From NCBI GenBank assembly GCA_964395715.1, contig CAYNAU010000005.1:109507-173506 (forward strand): DNA of 64,000 bases. The letters are read 5' to 3'. The translations under genes were made by a program, and so were the position numbers. Source of the stretch: Porticoccus sp964395715 (GTDB lineage Bacteria; Pseudomonadota; Gammaproteobacteria; Pseudomonadales; Porticoccaceae). This document shows, in pieces, positions 1 to 8,225 of the stretch (positions are counted from its first letter, which is position 1; every line of letters starts with the position of its first letter). The notes below the pieces were generated by a model. That model was not told where the DNA came from, did not search any database, and saw only the letters and a list, made by a program, of their open reading frames with translations.

Positions 1-116
1 GTGCCGTTATCGATTTTTGGAAACAAGCTAGCCATCCCTTTTGACCATACTGATTCCAAATCTACCCAGAACTCTGGATTTAACTTAATCCTCTCTGTCA
101 AATCATTAGCGAACAT
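1..116 (-). CDS. Start of a gene in the HamB (helicase) position, partial
   Basis: An ATG at 116 opens a frame that stays open to the window edge (39 codons, beginning MFANDLTERIKLNPEFWVDL). It overlaps the 3' end of hamA by 11 bases, which suggests translational coupling. In Hachiman defence systems hamA is directly followed by hamB, an SF2 helicase, so HamB is the expected product. The visible N-terminal residues carry no helicase motif and cannot prove this. A different accessory gene, or a displaced hsdM, is possible. Confidence 0.5.
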   Translation of the reverse strand, partial: MFANDLTERIKLNPEFWVDLESVWSKGMASLFPKIDNG

Positions 117-1104
117 GCTCACCAGACATTTCTCCTGCGAATAGTTTTTTTATTGTCTTAGTGCTAGGAACAGCAATATAGAATGCGCGGCTTTTACCTA
201 GAGTTGCGCCACTTTTGACCAAATATTTTCGAACATACTCCTTCATGTCATCGTATTGTTTCAAATAATTGGCTCTAAAGTGATTTTCATGAATATCTAA
301 TGGCTGCTCATCATTAACTTCCAGCTTGTCTTCATATAGATTTTCGGAGTAAACAATAATACCTACAAATCTCTCACGTATTTTTTCGTTCTGGCTACTA
401 TATGGATCGAAATAATCTATCACTAGCTCTCTCTCTTCCCCTTCAAGCGCGTCAAGATTACTTAAATCACGAACAATCCTATACTCGTTGAGCTTGTGCT
501 TTCTATCTTCTTCGAATTTTGCAGCAGAATCCGCGTATTGTTTCGCTCCACCACTAGCTTCGCTGGTCATTTTTGATTCGAGGTAATAAACAGTAAGAGT
601 ATTATCAGATTCAAATCTAGCATGTATGCCATCAAGCCCAAATACTGGCATTTCTGAATTTGTTTTTAATGCCATTTTTGCAGCTATTTGTGCTGCACTT
701 AGATACTGCGATGCAACGCAAAAGGATATCAACTCACCTACTTCAGAGTATCGATTCTCACTCTGCTGACTCGGATTGGACGCGTTATAGGCAATAAAAG
801 ACCTTCTTGCTTCGGAGAACAACTTCATATGTTGACTAGTATCAAGAATATTCCCATTTAAATCATAAATTTTAGCGCGTTTTTTTGCAGGCAAAGCATA
901 ATTTATCAACTGGTGGAAAATCACTTCCACTAACTCATTTTCTGAAGGCCTATCTTCTTTGAACTTCAAATACAATAAATCCACTTTTGGGGAATCGGAT
1001 GCGTTCGACTCTACTGCCAGACCAACCTGATTATTAAAATCAGATTGAGTTATTAGCAACTTTGCAAGCGTGACTTTATTGTTACTATCTTCCGCCAACT
1101 TCAA
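106..1104 (-). CDS. hamA: HamA-like nuclease (DUF1837), Hachiman defence system
   Basis: This 332-residue protein carries the DUF1837/HamA C-terminal signature: MPVFGLDGIHARF followed by a strand ending in YYLESK (about residues 152-178). With E124 in EVGELISF, this gives a plausible PD-(D/E)xK active site of E124, D158, E176 and K178. In Hachiman systems HamA is the DNA-degrading effector held by the HamB helicase until phage infection or DNA damage; that role is known for the family and inferred here. Translation starts at TTG 1104, whose bases overlap the TGA stop of the upstream HEPN-like gene (TTGA), with AAGGA just before it. The gene overlaps the next one downstream by 11 bases. Base composition is AT-rich compared with the core genes. 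Confidence 0.8.
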   Translation of the reverse strand: MKLAEDSNNKVTLAKLLITQSDFNNQVGLAVESNASDSPKVDLLYLKFKEDRPSENELVEVIFHQLINYALPAKKRAKIYDLNGNILDTSQHMKLFSEARRSFIAYNASNPSQQSENRYSEVGELISFCVASQYLSAAQIAAKMALKTNSEMPVFGLDGIHARFESDNTLTVYYLESKMTSEASGGAKQYADSAAKFEEDRKHKLNEYRIVRDLSNLDALEGEERELVIDYFDPYSSQNEKIRERFVGIIVYSENLYEDKLEVNDEQPLDIHENHFRANYLKQYDDMKEYVRKYLVKSGATLGKSRAFYIAVPSTKTIKKLFAGEMSGEHVR

Positions 1105-1607
1105 TATCCTTGTACGTCTAGCTGAATAAGTTGTTTTATAAATTTGTTCGCTTGAGAAAAATTAGTCAATTGGTCTTGAAGATAGTATTGCCACTTCTCA
1201 CCGTGAAATAGATTATTTCTCAGTCGATAAATAACAATTAGGCAACCAATTACCTTGACTAATTTTGACACACCTTCGTTTCTTAAGGTTTCTAACACTT
1301 CTTCTGTATTATTATGTACGTCCAGATTTAATCCGTAATAATAATCAGTTACATCACCACCTTTAAAATAACGATTTCTTAAATATCCAACATACTGATC
1401 AACCTCTAATATTTCTAAACCACCCTGCTCTTCGAGTTGCTGCACGTAGTTACGGATTCGAGGCAAATCACAACGCCTATTCATTACTTTTCCCTCAAAG
1501 AGACTCCAGAGAAAAGAAAAATCATCGATTGCGTCTCGCTCCTCTGATGACAGATTTGCAAAGCCTGGCACCTTTATTGACAACCACTCTAATGTCTCCG
1601 GAGTCAT
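1101..1607 (-). CDS. HEPN-domain-like protein (R-x4-H), candidate RNase or nucleotidyl-target partner
   Basis: The 168-residue protein has no enzyme domain I can name, but it ends with a helix containing YRLRNNLFHGEKW. R130 and H135 form the R-x4-H motif typical of HEPN RNases, and F32-FLWSLFEGK-like residues (about 30-40) resemble the first HEPN helix of Apea-type families. HEPN proteins often act as RNA-cleaving effectors in defence loci. It begins 12 bases after the hsdS stop and its stop overlaps the hamA start, so it belongs to the hsdR-hsdS-hamA transcript. PrrC, a HEPN anticodon nuclease embedded in the EcoprrI type I locus, is a precedent for such nesting. RNase activity is inference; a non-catalytic HEPN scaffold is also possible. 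Confidence 0.65.
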   Translation of the reverse strand: MTPETLEWLSIKVPGFANLSSEERDAIDDFSFLWSLFEGKVMNRRCDLPRIRNYVQQLEEQGGLEILEVDQYVGYLRNRYFKGGDVTDYYYGLNLDVHNNTEEVLETLRNEGVSKLVKVIGCLIVIYRLRNNLFHGEKWQYYLQDQLTNFSQANKFIKQLIQLDVQGY

Positions 1608-1619
1608 TTCCTAAACCCT

Positions 1620-3092
1620 TTAGACCTTTCCTGAAAAAGCAGAAGCCAATATGGACTGTTTGCTCTTTTCTACGTTTAAGAACTGGGAATCGATATCTTT
1701 TTCAAGTCTGTTTATTTTATCTAGATTGTCTTCAATTAGTTCGACAAGTAAGTCCTGCTCTTTTCTGCACGGCAATGGGATGCATATATTTTTCAAACTG
1801 ACTTTATCTATAGTTGGGTTCCCCACGCCTTTGACGCGCCTCGATATTTGTAATGAACCTAACCCGCTTTTTAATACGTAGTAAATATATTTGTTATTTA
1901 CATACTTATTTAACCTCAACATAAATAGATTCATTCCCAGCGTGGTCGGCATTGTGGGTTTAGGCATGAAATAAACCCTACCCGCATTGCCAATCTTCCC
2001 TACTACTAATTCACCACCATATAGCTTTGACTTCCAAAGTTTCAGATAAGCTTCTTCTGATACATATTTTAGGTCATTTACAAAATCTTCTTTTTCAAAG
2101 TTCTTTGACCGAATGTATATCGAATAGCTAGGCTCATCTTGCAAAACAACATATTCTTTCAAAACCTTATAACTACCATTAGCATGATAGTCGGTCAGAA
2201 GATCCGTAACCGTATCGAGACTTACCTGCGCCCACTCAGTCGGTAATTCAATATCATCATCGAAATCAAAATCGAGCGGCTCTTTATATCTTTTCTTCCA
2301 ATTTACATTTTTTGGAATTTTGTTAGTAATTCTATGTTTCTCAGACTCAAATTCTTCCCATTTCTGACGGCGTTCTTTAAGGATGCGTTCAAGTAGTTCG
2401 GAGGCAGGTTCGAGTTTATCTTTATTTACTTCGCGCCATTCTTTGGTGAGTTCGCCGGTTACGGCGGCTTTGAGGATGGATTGTCGGTATTGCTTGAGGA
2501 GTTGTTTGGCTTTTTTTAGGGCTTCGATGCCGGCGTCGATATGGGAGAAGAGTTCTTCGATTTTGGCGACAATGCGCTTTTGTTGTTCGGATGGCGCAAC
2601 CCACAACGGTAAATCTTTTAATTTGCCAGTCGAAACGTTCGAAATGTTTGTAGTCGTCGAAGCTCTTGAGCGGATTTCTTTTACAACCCTATGACTACGA
2701 AGCTGATAGAAAAAGAACTTTGGATCGGAACCTTCACGAGCCCGCAACATCGTTATGAAAGCCCCCAAAGTAGCTTTCTCATGGACCGCTCGTACAAGTG
2801 ATACTTTCCCAACCAATTCATAACTATTCGCATTTGACATTAGAATGTCGTTTTCTCGTATGAACTGTTCTTCTCTCTTTACGAAATCTTCAGGCACCCA
2901 CCAAAGATCACCCCAATCTACATTCTCTTGTACATTTGCAGTACGCAAACATACGACCGTGTTTTTACCAGGTTCCTTTAACTTTTCATTACTCTTAAAT
3001 GAAATACCACGAATGACTTCAAGTACGTCCTCAAGATCGCGCTCTTCCCAGCCTTCAGGTAATTCATTGATTTTTTCTAATACTGCGCTCAT
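1620..3092 (-). CDS. hsdS: Type I restriction-modification specificity subunit HsdS
   Basis: This 490-residue protein sets DNA recognition for a type I restriction enzyme. It has two target-recognition domains, starting at LPEGWEERDLED (about residue 11) and LPTEWAQVSLDT (about 277). Each is followed by a conserved helical spacer: EQQKRIVAKIEELFSHIDAG in the middle, and KEQDLLVELIEDNLDKINRL at the end. The two TRD-coding halves are AT-rich, while the central spacer (about 2,340-2,600) is GC-richer, the usual mosaic of swapped recognition domains. Its ATG overlaps the hsdR stop by four bases. HsdS normally binds two HsdM subunits, yet no hsdM is next to it here. Confidence 0.93.
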   Translation of the reverse strand: MSAVLEKINELPEGWEERDLEDVLEVIRGISFKSNEKLKEPGKNTVVCLRTANVQENVDWGDLWWVPEDFVKREEQFIRENDILMSNANSYELVGKVSLVRAVHEKATLGAFITMLRAREGSDPKFFFYQLRSHRVVKEIRSRASTTTNISNVSTGKLKDLPLWVAPSEQQKRIVAKIEELFSHIDAGIEALKKAKQLLKQYRQSILKAAVTGELTKEWREVNKDKLEPASELLERILKERRQKWEEFESEKHRITNKIPKNVNWKKRYKEPLDFDFDDDIELPTEWAQVSLDTVTDLLTDYHANGSYKVLKEYVVLQDEPSYSIYIRSKNFEKEDFVNDLKYVSEEAYLKLWKSKLYGGELVVGKIGNAGRVYFMPKPTMPTTLGMNLFMLRLNKYVNNKYIYYVLKSGLGSLQISRRVKGVGNPTIDKVSLKNICIPLPCRKEQDLLVELIEDNLDKINRLEKDIDSQFLNVEKSKQSILASAFSGKV

Positions 3093-5893
3093 GCAATCAA
3101 ATATCCGTTCAGTTCTTGTATTAACTTATCTAAATCTTTCCCAAACAGTTCCCTCGCTTTTAACAACCCACCCTCCTGGTTAAAGGGGATGTAATTAAAG
3201 TCGTCTACCGTCATTTCGGCATTTTGGGCGATTTGGTCTTTTATTTTTTTGAGCCAGGCGAGTTGCTCTGGCTGGAAGGTTTTGCCTTGTTGTTTTAGCC
3301 AGTTGTCAAAGCGGTTGTTGACCAACTCGGTAAAGGGTTCGAGCACGTCGCTGAGGCCGGTGGAAAAACGAATGAGGCTGACGATGTTGGTTAGCAGTTC
3401 TTTGGGCGGTACGCCTTTGACTTTGTTCTTTTCCAACTGCTCGTAGGCCTTCCACACTTCTATCGGCGCGAGATTATACGGCGGTTGCTGGATTTCTTCT
3501 GCCAGCTTTTCGATTTGCTCGTAACTCAGGTGGCGCTTTTGGTAGGGCTGCTGGTAGATGAGCTGGATGGCGTCGAGTTCGTTTTTGTGGTCCTGGATAA
3601 ACTGTTGCCAGTTCTGGATGAGGACTTCGGCTTTTTCTTCATCGTAACCGGCGCTGAGCAGGGTGTCGGCGCTGTCGTCGATGAGTTGGTCGGTTTCTTT
3701 GCGGTATTCTTCCAGTAGTTCGCGCAGGTCTGGGTTGTGGAAGGGTTTGATTAGGATATCGGCCTTGGGCTTAAACGCTTCCTGTATTTGTTTCTCATCT
3801 GGTTGTTCGGTTTTGGCGTGTATTTTTGCTGCTTCAATCAGATGATCCTCATTCGTTGCATGGATGAGCTCACCAGCGATGAGCGCTAATGGTTTACCGG
3901 AGAGTTCACTGATGCGTTTGCGTTGCTGGTCGTTGAGTTTGAGGTCGAGCCGAATCATGCGATTGCCCAGGGCGCGCAGGGTGTCGGAGTGGCGATCGCC
4001 GCGGGCGACTTGTTCCATGAGTTTGGCGGTGGAGACGCTGGGTTTGGTTTCCAGTGATTTGGTTTCGGTTTTGTCGGTTTCGGTGACGCCGACGCAATCG
4101 ACCAGGACAAAGCGGCTTTTGCCGGGGGCATCGGGGGTGACTTTGTGCAGTTCGTCGCGGCTGATGACGCGGGTGCCGCGGCCTTTCATTTGTTCGTAGT
4201 AGGCCTGGCTTTTGACATCGCGCATGAACATGACGCATTCCAGTGGCCGGATGTCGGTGCCGGTGGCAATCATGTCGACGGTGACGGCGATGCGAAATTG
4301 CGGATCGGTGCGGAAGGCCTTGATGGATTCTTCGGCTTCGCGTTTGCCTACCTTGTAGGTGATCTTTTTACTGAATTGATTCGATTCATCGAAGACTTCG
4401 CGCACGGCATCGACGATGCGGTCGCAGTGGTCGTCGTCTTTGGCGAAGATGAGGGTTTTGGGGACCCATTCCATCTTTCTTTCTGTATGCGCTTTCTCGC
4501 TTCCTTGCCATTTGCGATGGGGGAAACATTCGGGCAAGCAATTATTTTTAAAGGCCTGGATGACGGTGCGAATTTGGTTGGGGGCCAGAACGCTGCGGTC
4601 GAGTTGTTGGGCGAGCCAGTCTTCTTGCTGGTCGAGCACTTCGAGGCGTTTTTGTTTGGTGAGGCGATCGCGGATTTCGACGGCGGTGCCGGCTTCGATG
4701 GTGTTGCCCTGTTCGGTGAGCTCGGTTTTGATGCGGTAGATGTCGTAGCCCACATTGACCTTGTCGACCACGGCGTCTTCGTGGGTGTATTCGGAGACGA
4801 GGTTTTGATTGAAAAAGCCGATGGTCTTTTTGGTGGGTGTGGCGGTGAGGCCAATGAGGAAGGCATCGAAGTATTCGAGCACCTGGCGCCAGAGGTTGTA
4901 GATGGAGCGGTGGCATTCGTCGATGATGATGACATCGAACTCTTCGATGGGGATGTCGGGATTGTAGCTGACCGGCCTTGGTTCTTTGCTGACGGTGCTT
5001 GATTCGACTTCGAAGCCGGAGTGTTCGTCGGCTTCGTCATCCAGCTCTTGCCCGGTGAGCTGTGAATACATGCGCTGGATGGTGGAGATAGTGACCTTGG
5101 TCGCGTCGGGGATGCCGGCGCGGCCGAGGATGTTGACGTTGTAGTGTTGGGTGAATTTGCGGCCATCGTTGGGAATGACGAATTGTTCAAATTCATCCTT
5201 GGCATTGGTGGCGAGGTTGCCACGGTCTACCAGGAACAAGGCGCGTTTGATTTTGGCGAACTTGGCCAGGCGATAGACCTGGGTGACGGCGGTGTAGGTT
5301 TTGCCGGATCCGGTGGCCATTTGTAATAGTGCGCGGGGTTTGGCGGCTTTTAGGGATTCTTCGATGCCCTGGATGGCGTCGATCTGGCAAGCACGCAGGT
5401 CTTTGGTGATCAGTTCAGGAAGGTCGTTCTGTAGGCGGGTTCTTAATGTTTCACCCTCTTCCAGCCATGACTTGAGGGTTTCGGGCTTGTGGAAGTGAAA
5501 TACATATCTTGAACGCGGATGTGGGTCTCTCTCGTCCCTGAATCTTATTTCATGATTTGTGGCTTCATACAGAAATGGCAGAGGTTGATCGTCTGAGACC
5601 CAACGCTCTATGTGCTTTGTGTTTGAAGCGGCGTAACGAGCGGATTGCTCAGCCACATGGCCTAACTCAGCGCCTTCACGTTTTGCCTCAATAATGCCGC
5701 AGGCCTTGCCATCAATAAACAGCATGTAGTCGGCGGGACCGGTATCGGTGTCCATCTCACGGACTGCCACACCAAGGGATTCATAGAGGTTCAGGCGGCT
5801 TTTGTCCTGAATCACCCATCCGGCAGCAATGAGCTTCGTATCAATTTCTTCTCGGGTTTCAGCTTCCAGCTTATCGGTTGGGGGTGGCGTCAT
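3089..5893 (-). CDS. hsdR: Type I restriction enzyme motor/endonuclease subunit HsdR
   Basis: HsdR translocates and cuts unmodified DNA as part of a type I complex. The 934-residue protein shows an N-terminal nuclease motif (D55, then E69-A-K71 in GIIEAK), a Walker A ATGSGKT at about 193-199, a DECH box, LTATPTKKT, and a motif-VI segment QMKGRGTRV. The C-terminal part resembles the EcoEI-type R subunit. I place the start at ATG 5893 because AAGGAAG lies seven to eight bases upstream; an in-frame ATG at 5953 lacks this. The stop overlaps hsdS by four bases. The reading frame is intact, so the motor is probably functional if an HsdM is supplied. Confidence 0.93.
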   Translation of the reverse strand: MTPPPTDKLEAETREEIDTKLIAAGWVIQDKSRLNLYESLGVAVREMDTDTGPADYMLFIDGKACGIIEAKREGAELGHVAEQSARYAASNTKHIERWVSDDQPLPFLYEATNHEIRFRDERDPHPRSRYVFHFHKPETLKSWLEEGETLRTRLQNDLPELITKDLRACQIDAIQGIEESLKAAKPRALLQMATGSGKTYTAVTQVYRLAKFAKIKRALFLVDRGNLATNAKDEFEQFVIPNDGRKFTQHYNVNILGRAGIPDATKVTISTIQRMYSQLTGQELDDEADEHSGFEVESSTVSKEPRPVSYNPDIPIEEFDVIIIDECHRSIYNLWRQVLEYFDAFLIGLTATPTKKTIGFFNQNLVSEYTHEDAVVDKVNVGYDIYRIKTELTEQGNTIEAGTAVEIRDRLTKQKRLEVLDQQEDWLAQQLDRSVLAPNQIRTVIQAFKNNCLPECFPHRKWQGSEKAHTERKMEWVPKTLIFAKDDDHCDRIVDAVREVFDESNQFSKKITYKVGKREAEESIKAFRTDPQFRIAVTVDMIATGTDIRPLECVMFMRDVKSQAYYEQMKGRGTRVISRDELHKVTPDAPGKSRFVLVDCVGVTETDKTETKSLETKPSVSTAKLMEQVARGDRHSDTLRALGNRMIRLDLKLNDQQRKRISELSGKPLALIAGELIHATNEDHLIEAAKIHAKTEQPDEKQIQEAFKPKADILIKPFHNPDLRELLEEYRKETDQLIDDSADTLLSAGYDEEKAEVLIQNWQQFIQDHKNELDAIQLIYQQPYQKRHLSYEQIEKLAEEIQQPPYNLAPIEVWKAYEQLEKNKVKGVPPKELLTNIVSLIRFSTGLSDVLEPFTELVNNRFDNWLKQQGKTFQPEQLAWLKKIKDQIAQNAEMTVDDFNYIPFNQEGGLLKARELFGKDLDKLIQELNGYLIA

Positions 5894-6109
5894 CAGCAAA
5901 ACTTCCTTTTTTATAGATGGGGCCATTCTAGGGGCACCATTTTCACCAATCAAAGCGCCCTTACTCTGAGCTCAATACATTAACTGAAATTCATGTCGAC
6001 ATTAACAGAACCACTCCGTAAGTAACTAGGGGTCTCGTCAGGTTAATGTTATACAGTCTACGCTAATGAACCGAAACCTCAGCCCCATAACCTTTCGGAT
6101 ATCTTGAAC

Positions 6110-6649
6110 TCAAACAGAGGCAGTTTTGCCTTCGTCATTTCTAGTTGGTTTTTCTTTAAACCCCTCTCTGACAGTTTGACTCGCATTCTTCAACAACAAG
6201 TCAATATGATTTTCTACCACCTTACGCTGCTTAGCATTTAAGCCTGCTTCCGCCTCAAGTACATCGGGAATTATCAAGAGAACTTCCCTCACTGTCCTTA
6301 ATAGTCTAGCTATGTTGTACTCCACATCGTCTGCTTCTAACAGTTGGCCACGCGACTTCTTCAATTTATCTTCCTCCAAACTTGATTGAATACGCGCTTT
6401 CTCTGCGCTCCAGAATTGCTGCCGCTCAAGAGGTGACAGCATTGATGGGTCAAGATTGCCCCAATTTTGGCAAGACTTGGATTTCAGTAGGATCTTTGCA
6501 ACCTCTGGCACGGTATAGAGTTTCACCCCACCCCTTTCAACCACGGGATCAATTCCTGCCTGCTTAATACGTTTGGAAACAGTCTGGCGATAAATACCAA
6601 AATGGTCTGCAAACCAATTAATGTTGTATGCCAGTATCTCAGATACCAT
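6110..6649 (-). CDS. Terminase small-subunit-like protein (DUF1441/Nu1 type)
   Basis: A 179-residue protein with an N-terminal helix-turn-helix (NINWFADHFGIYRQTVSKRI, then GGVKLYTVPEVAKILL), a charged middle (LSPLERQQFWSAEKARIQSS) and a helical C-terminus. This layout is that of DUF1441/Nu1-like phage terminase small subunits, which bind DNA ends for packaging. No large terminase subunit or capsid gene is next to it; hsdR follows about 200 bases downstream. It may be a prophage remnant, a satellite packaging factor, or a co-opted DNA-binding regulator. Family assignment is from pattern recognition and is moderate. Confidence 0.6.
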   Translation of the reverse strand: MVSEILAYNINWFADHFGIYRQTVSKRIKQAGIDPVVERGGVKLYTVPEVAKILLKSKSCQNWGNLDPSMLSPLERQQFWSAEKARIQSSLEEDKLKKSRGQLLEADDVEYNIARLLRTVREVLLIIPDVLEAEAGLNAKQRKVVENHIDLLLKNASQTVREGFKEKPTRNDEGKTASV

Positions 6650-7008
6650 TATTTCACCTCACTCAACATGTCGATGATGAAGACACTTACAATTCTTTAT
6701 CATGACCACACAACCTCGATCTTGGAACATCCCCTGCTGGATGTGCCTTCCACAGAAGATTACCTACCATGATGATGAGGCTCCCTTTACTAAAAAAATT
6801 TCTTTCTCCCCGCGCTCAGCGCCACCCCCGTAAGAAGAAAAGAGCCAGGAAGGACCCCAGAGTTCCGGTGGTCGTGGGTGGTGTATATATCGGCATTTCG
6901 TTTTTCATGTTTGGTCCTCAACGTTCGGTTTTTTGCTACTGGTGATGGTATTACTAAGAAGGTGAACGTTTTCCGTAATAGGTGGGCAAGCGAAAATAGT
7001 CATTTTCG
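6650..7008. other. Gene-poor stretch between two island genes
   Basis: About 360 bases hold no strong gene. A weak plus-strand frame (6769-6945) is listed separately. At 6991-7008 an inverted repeat (CGAAAAT, four-base loop, ATTTTCG) lies just beyond the stop of the gene at 7009-7539 and may form a hairpin, but no T-run follows. Variants of ACGTTCGG recur from 6,917 to 7,020. No recognisable origin or tRNA is visible. Confidence 0.5.
6769..6945 (+). CDS. Possible small basic membrane peptide, weak
   Basis: A 58-codon frame starts with three ATG codons and encodes a strongly basic segment (RAQRHPRKKKRARKD) followed by a hydrophobic run (VPVVVGGVYIGISFFMF). The arrangement looks like a small inner-membrane or toxin-type peptide. 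There is no clear Shine-Dalgarno sequence, and it would be the only plus-strand gene in the island, so it may be chance. Confidence 0.2.
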   Translation: MMMRLPLLKKFLSPRAQRHPRKKKRARKDPRVPVVVGGVYIGISFFMFGPQRSVFCYW

Positions 7009-7539
7009 TTACGTTCGGCGTACCGACTTATTACTCAAAACGTTCTGATTCTGGGCTTGTTCGCTCCGCGTAGCGTCCGCACCAATTACGCTCAGCGTAA
7101 CGGGCGTTCTGTTAATTTTTAGAGCCTCGAGACTAAACTGCCTCGGCGGGCGAATGGTAGGAGGGTGGTCAAGGTCGGCACTGGGACATTCGTTGATTGG
7201 TTGCCAAGTGACTCCGTACAGCGCGCACTTGGCACCGGGGTTAACAAAGCGGCCCTCCCTAGTGCGTATTAACAGATTTGCTTTCAAAAGCTCATGAATT
7301 GCAGCACTGATCGTCGCTGACCTCGTCCAGCCAAACTCACGAAGCACGGAAAGGGCCGCAGTGATGTTGCCATTATTTTTGCCCTTAAATTGATAGCTAA
7401 GTTCTAATAGCAATGCCTTGGCCTTGAAGCTGAGCCCACGATAATCAGCCGTCTTCATGACGATTCTTGGAACTCCAGCGAAGCCTCCAGGCGCCTCCGT
7501 GCGCCCTTTCGCGTTGGGTTGTTTGGCCATATCAGTCAC
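7009..7539 (-). CDS. Winged-helix protein of integrative elements
   Basis: This 176-residue protein contains the pattern of a family commonly found near AlpA and integrase genes in proteobacterial islands: GGFAGVPRIVMKTADYRGLS, then LLLELSYQFKGKNNGNITAA, a likely helix-turn-helix (GWTRSATISAAIHELLKANL) and a C-terminal TREGRFVNPGAKCALYGVTW. It probably binds DNA as a replication or regulatory factor of the element, but no function is established that I can name. It overlaps the preceding gene by eight bases, so the two are co-translated. The C-terminus after about residue 140 looks unstructured. Confidence 0.65.
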   Translation of the reverse strand: MTDMAKQPNAKGRTEAPGGFAGVPRIVMKTADYRGLSFKAKALLLELSYQFKGKNNGNITAALSVLREFGWTRSATISAAIHELLKANLLIRTREGRFVNPGAKCALYGVTWQPINECPSADLDHPPTIRPPRQFSLEALKINRTPVTLSVIGADATRSEQAQNQNVLSNKSVRRT

Positions 7540-7867
7540 CCTCCAACGCTAGATTACGCACTCGGGTCAGGTCGTTGCCTTCGAGCAAATACATCATCGC
7601 CCGGGTCTCACCACCTAAATTATTGAGCACTTCCACCCACTCACGTGAAAAGCTGATGCCATGTGCCTGCTGCAACGAAGAAATCGTAGATGGTAGGGCA
7701 TGATCTCCAATTCGCTCCGCGGCAAAGCGGTGAAGCCGTTGGCCTGTCGAAAATTGCTTTAGCATATAGGAAAGTTTTCCTGCGCTCTTCCGGCGGGCTT
7801 TTAGGGTACAATTGCCCTGATAATATGCTGCCTCGGTCACTTGGCCGGGGCCTTTTTTTCTTTCCAT
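7532..7867 (-). CDS. Small mobile-element protein, unknown function
   Basis: A 111-residue basic protein. The stretch LPSTISSLQQAHGISFSREW followed by GGETRAMMYLLEG resembles a helix-turn-helix plus wing seen in small proteins that sit between AlpA and the winged-helix gene in many islands. Its frame runs eight bases into the next gene and starts 13 bases after the AlpA stop, which makes alpA and these two genes one operon. It may help regulate excision or replication of the element; that is inference. Confidence 0.6.
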   Translation of the reverse strand: MERKKGPGQVTEAAYYQGNCTLKARRKSAGKLSYMLKQFSTGQRLHRFAAERIGDHALPSTISSLQQAHGISFSREWVEVLNNLGGETRAMMYLLEGNDLTRVRNLALEGD

Positions 7868-7880
7868 TGTTCACCCCCCC

Positions 7881-8114
7881 CTACGCGGCCTGTCCGGAAA
7901 TGGCGTCACGTTCGGCCACGCGGGCCGCCACATAGTCCAGGATTTCTGATCTAAGCCATCCTGAAGCCCGACCTCCGGGCGCCAATTTAAAATTGCGAGG
8001 GAAGCGGCTTTCCGCCATTAGGTCATAAATTCGCGACGCCCGGAGACCGGTCATCTGCTCTACTTCAGGAAGGCGGCAGATTCTCTCCTCAGGCACTGTG
8101 GCACTTTCTTTCAT
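7881..8114 (-). CDS. alpA: AlpA-family transcriptional regulator
   Basis: A 77-residue MerR-like helix-turn-helix protein. RICRLPEVEQMTGLRASRIY is the recognition region and FPRNFKLAPGGRASGWLRSE is the wing typical of AlpA/phage regulators. AlpA-type proteins control integrase expression and excision of P4-like elements. It heads a short operon with the two genes downstream. Length and motif order match the family well. Confidence 0.88.
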   Translation of the reverse strand: MKESATVPEERICRLPEVEQMTGLRASRIYDLMAESRFPRNFKLAPGGRASGWLRSEILDYVAARVAERDAISGQAA

Positions 8115-8225
8115 GGTTTATCTCCTGTGTCATTTTTTGGCGCCCGGCATTGGCCGGTAACATGGAGAGTTTGGGGCTGATGCCCTACAGGTGCGATGCA
8201 AAACGTGAAAAATCAGGCGTGAAAA

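Noticed and set aside
4145..5002. Long open frame (285 codons) on the plus strand opposite hsdR
   Set aside because: It is an antisense shadow of the strongly conserved HsdR helicase region, low in complexity, with no ribosome-binding site or family match.
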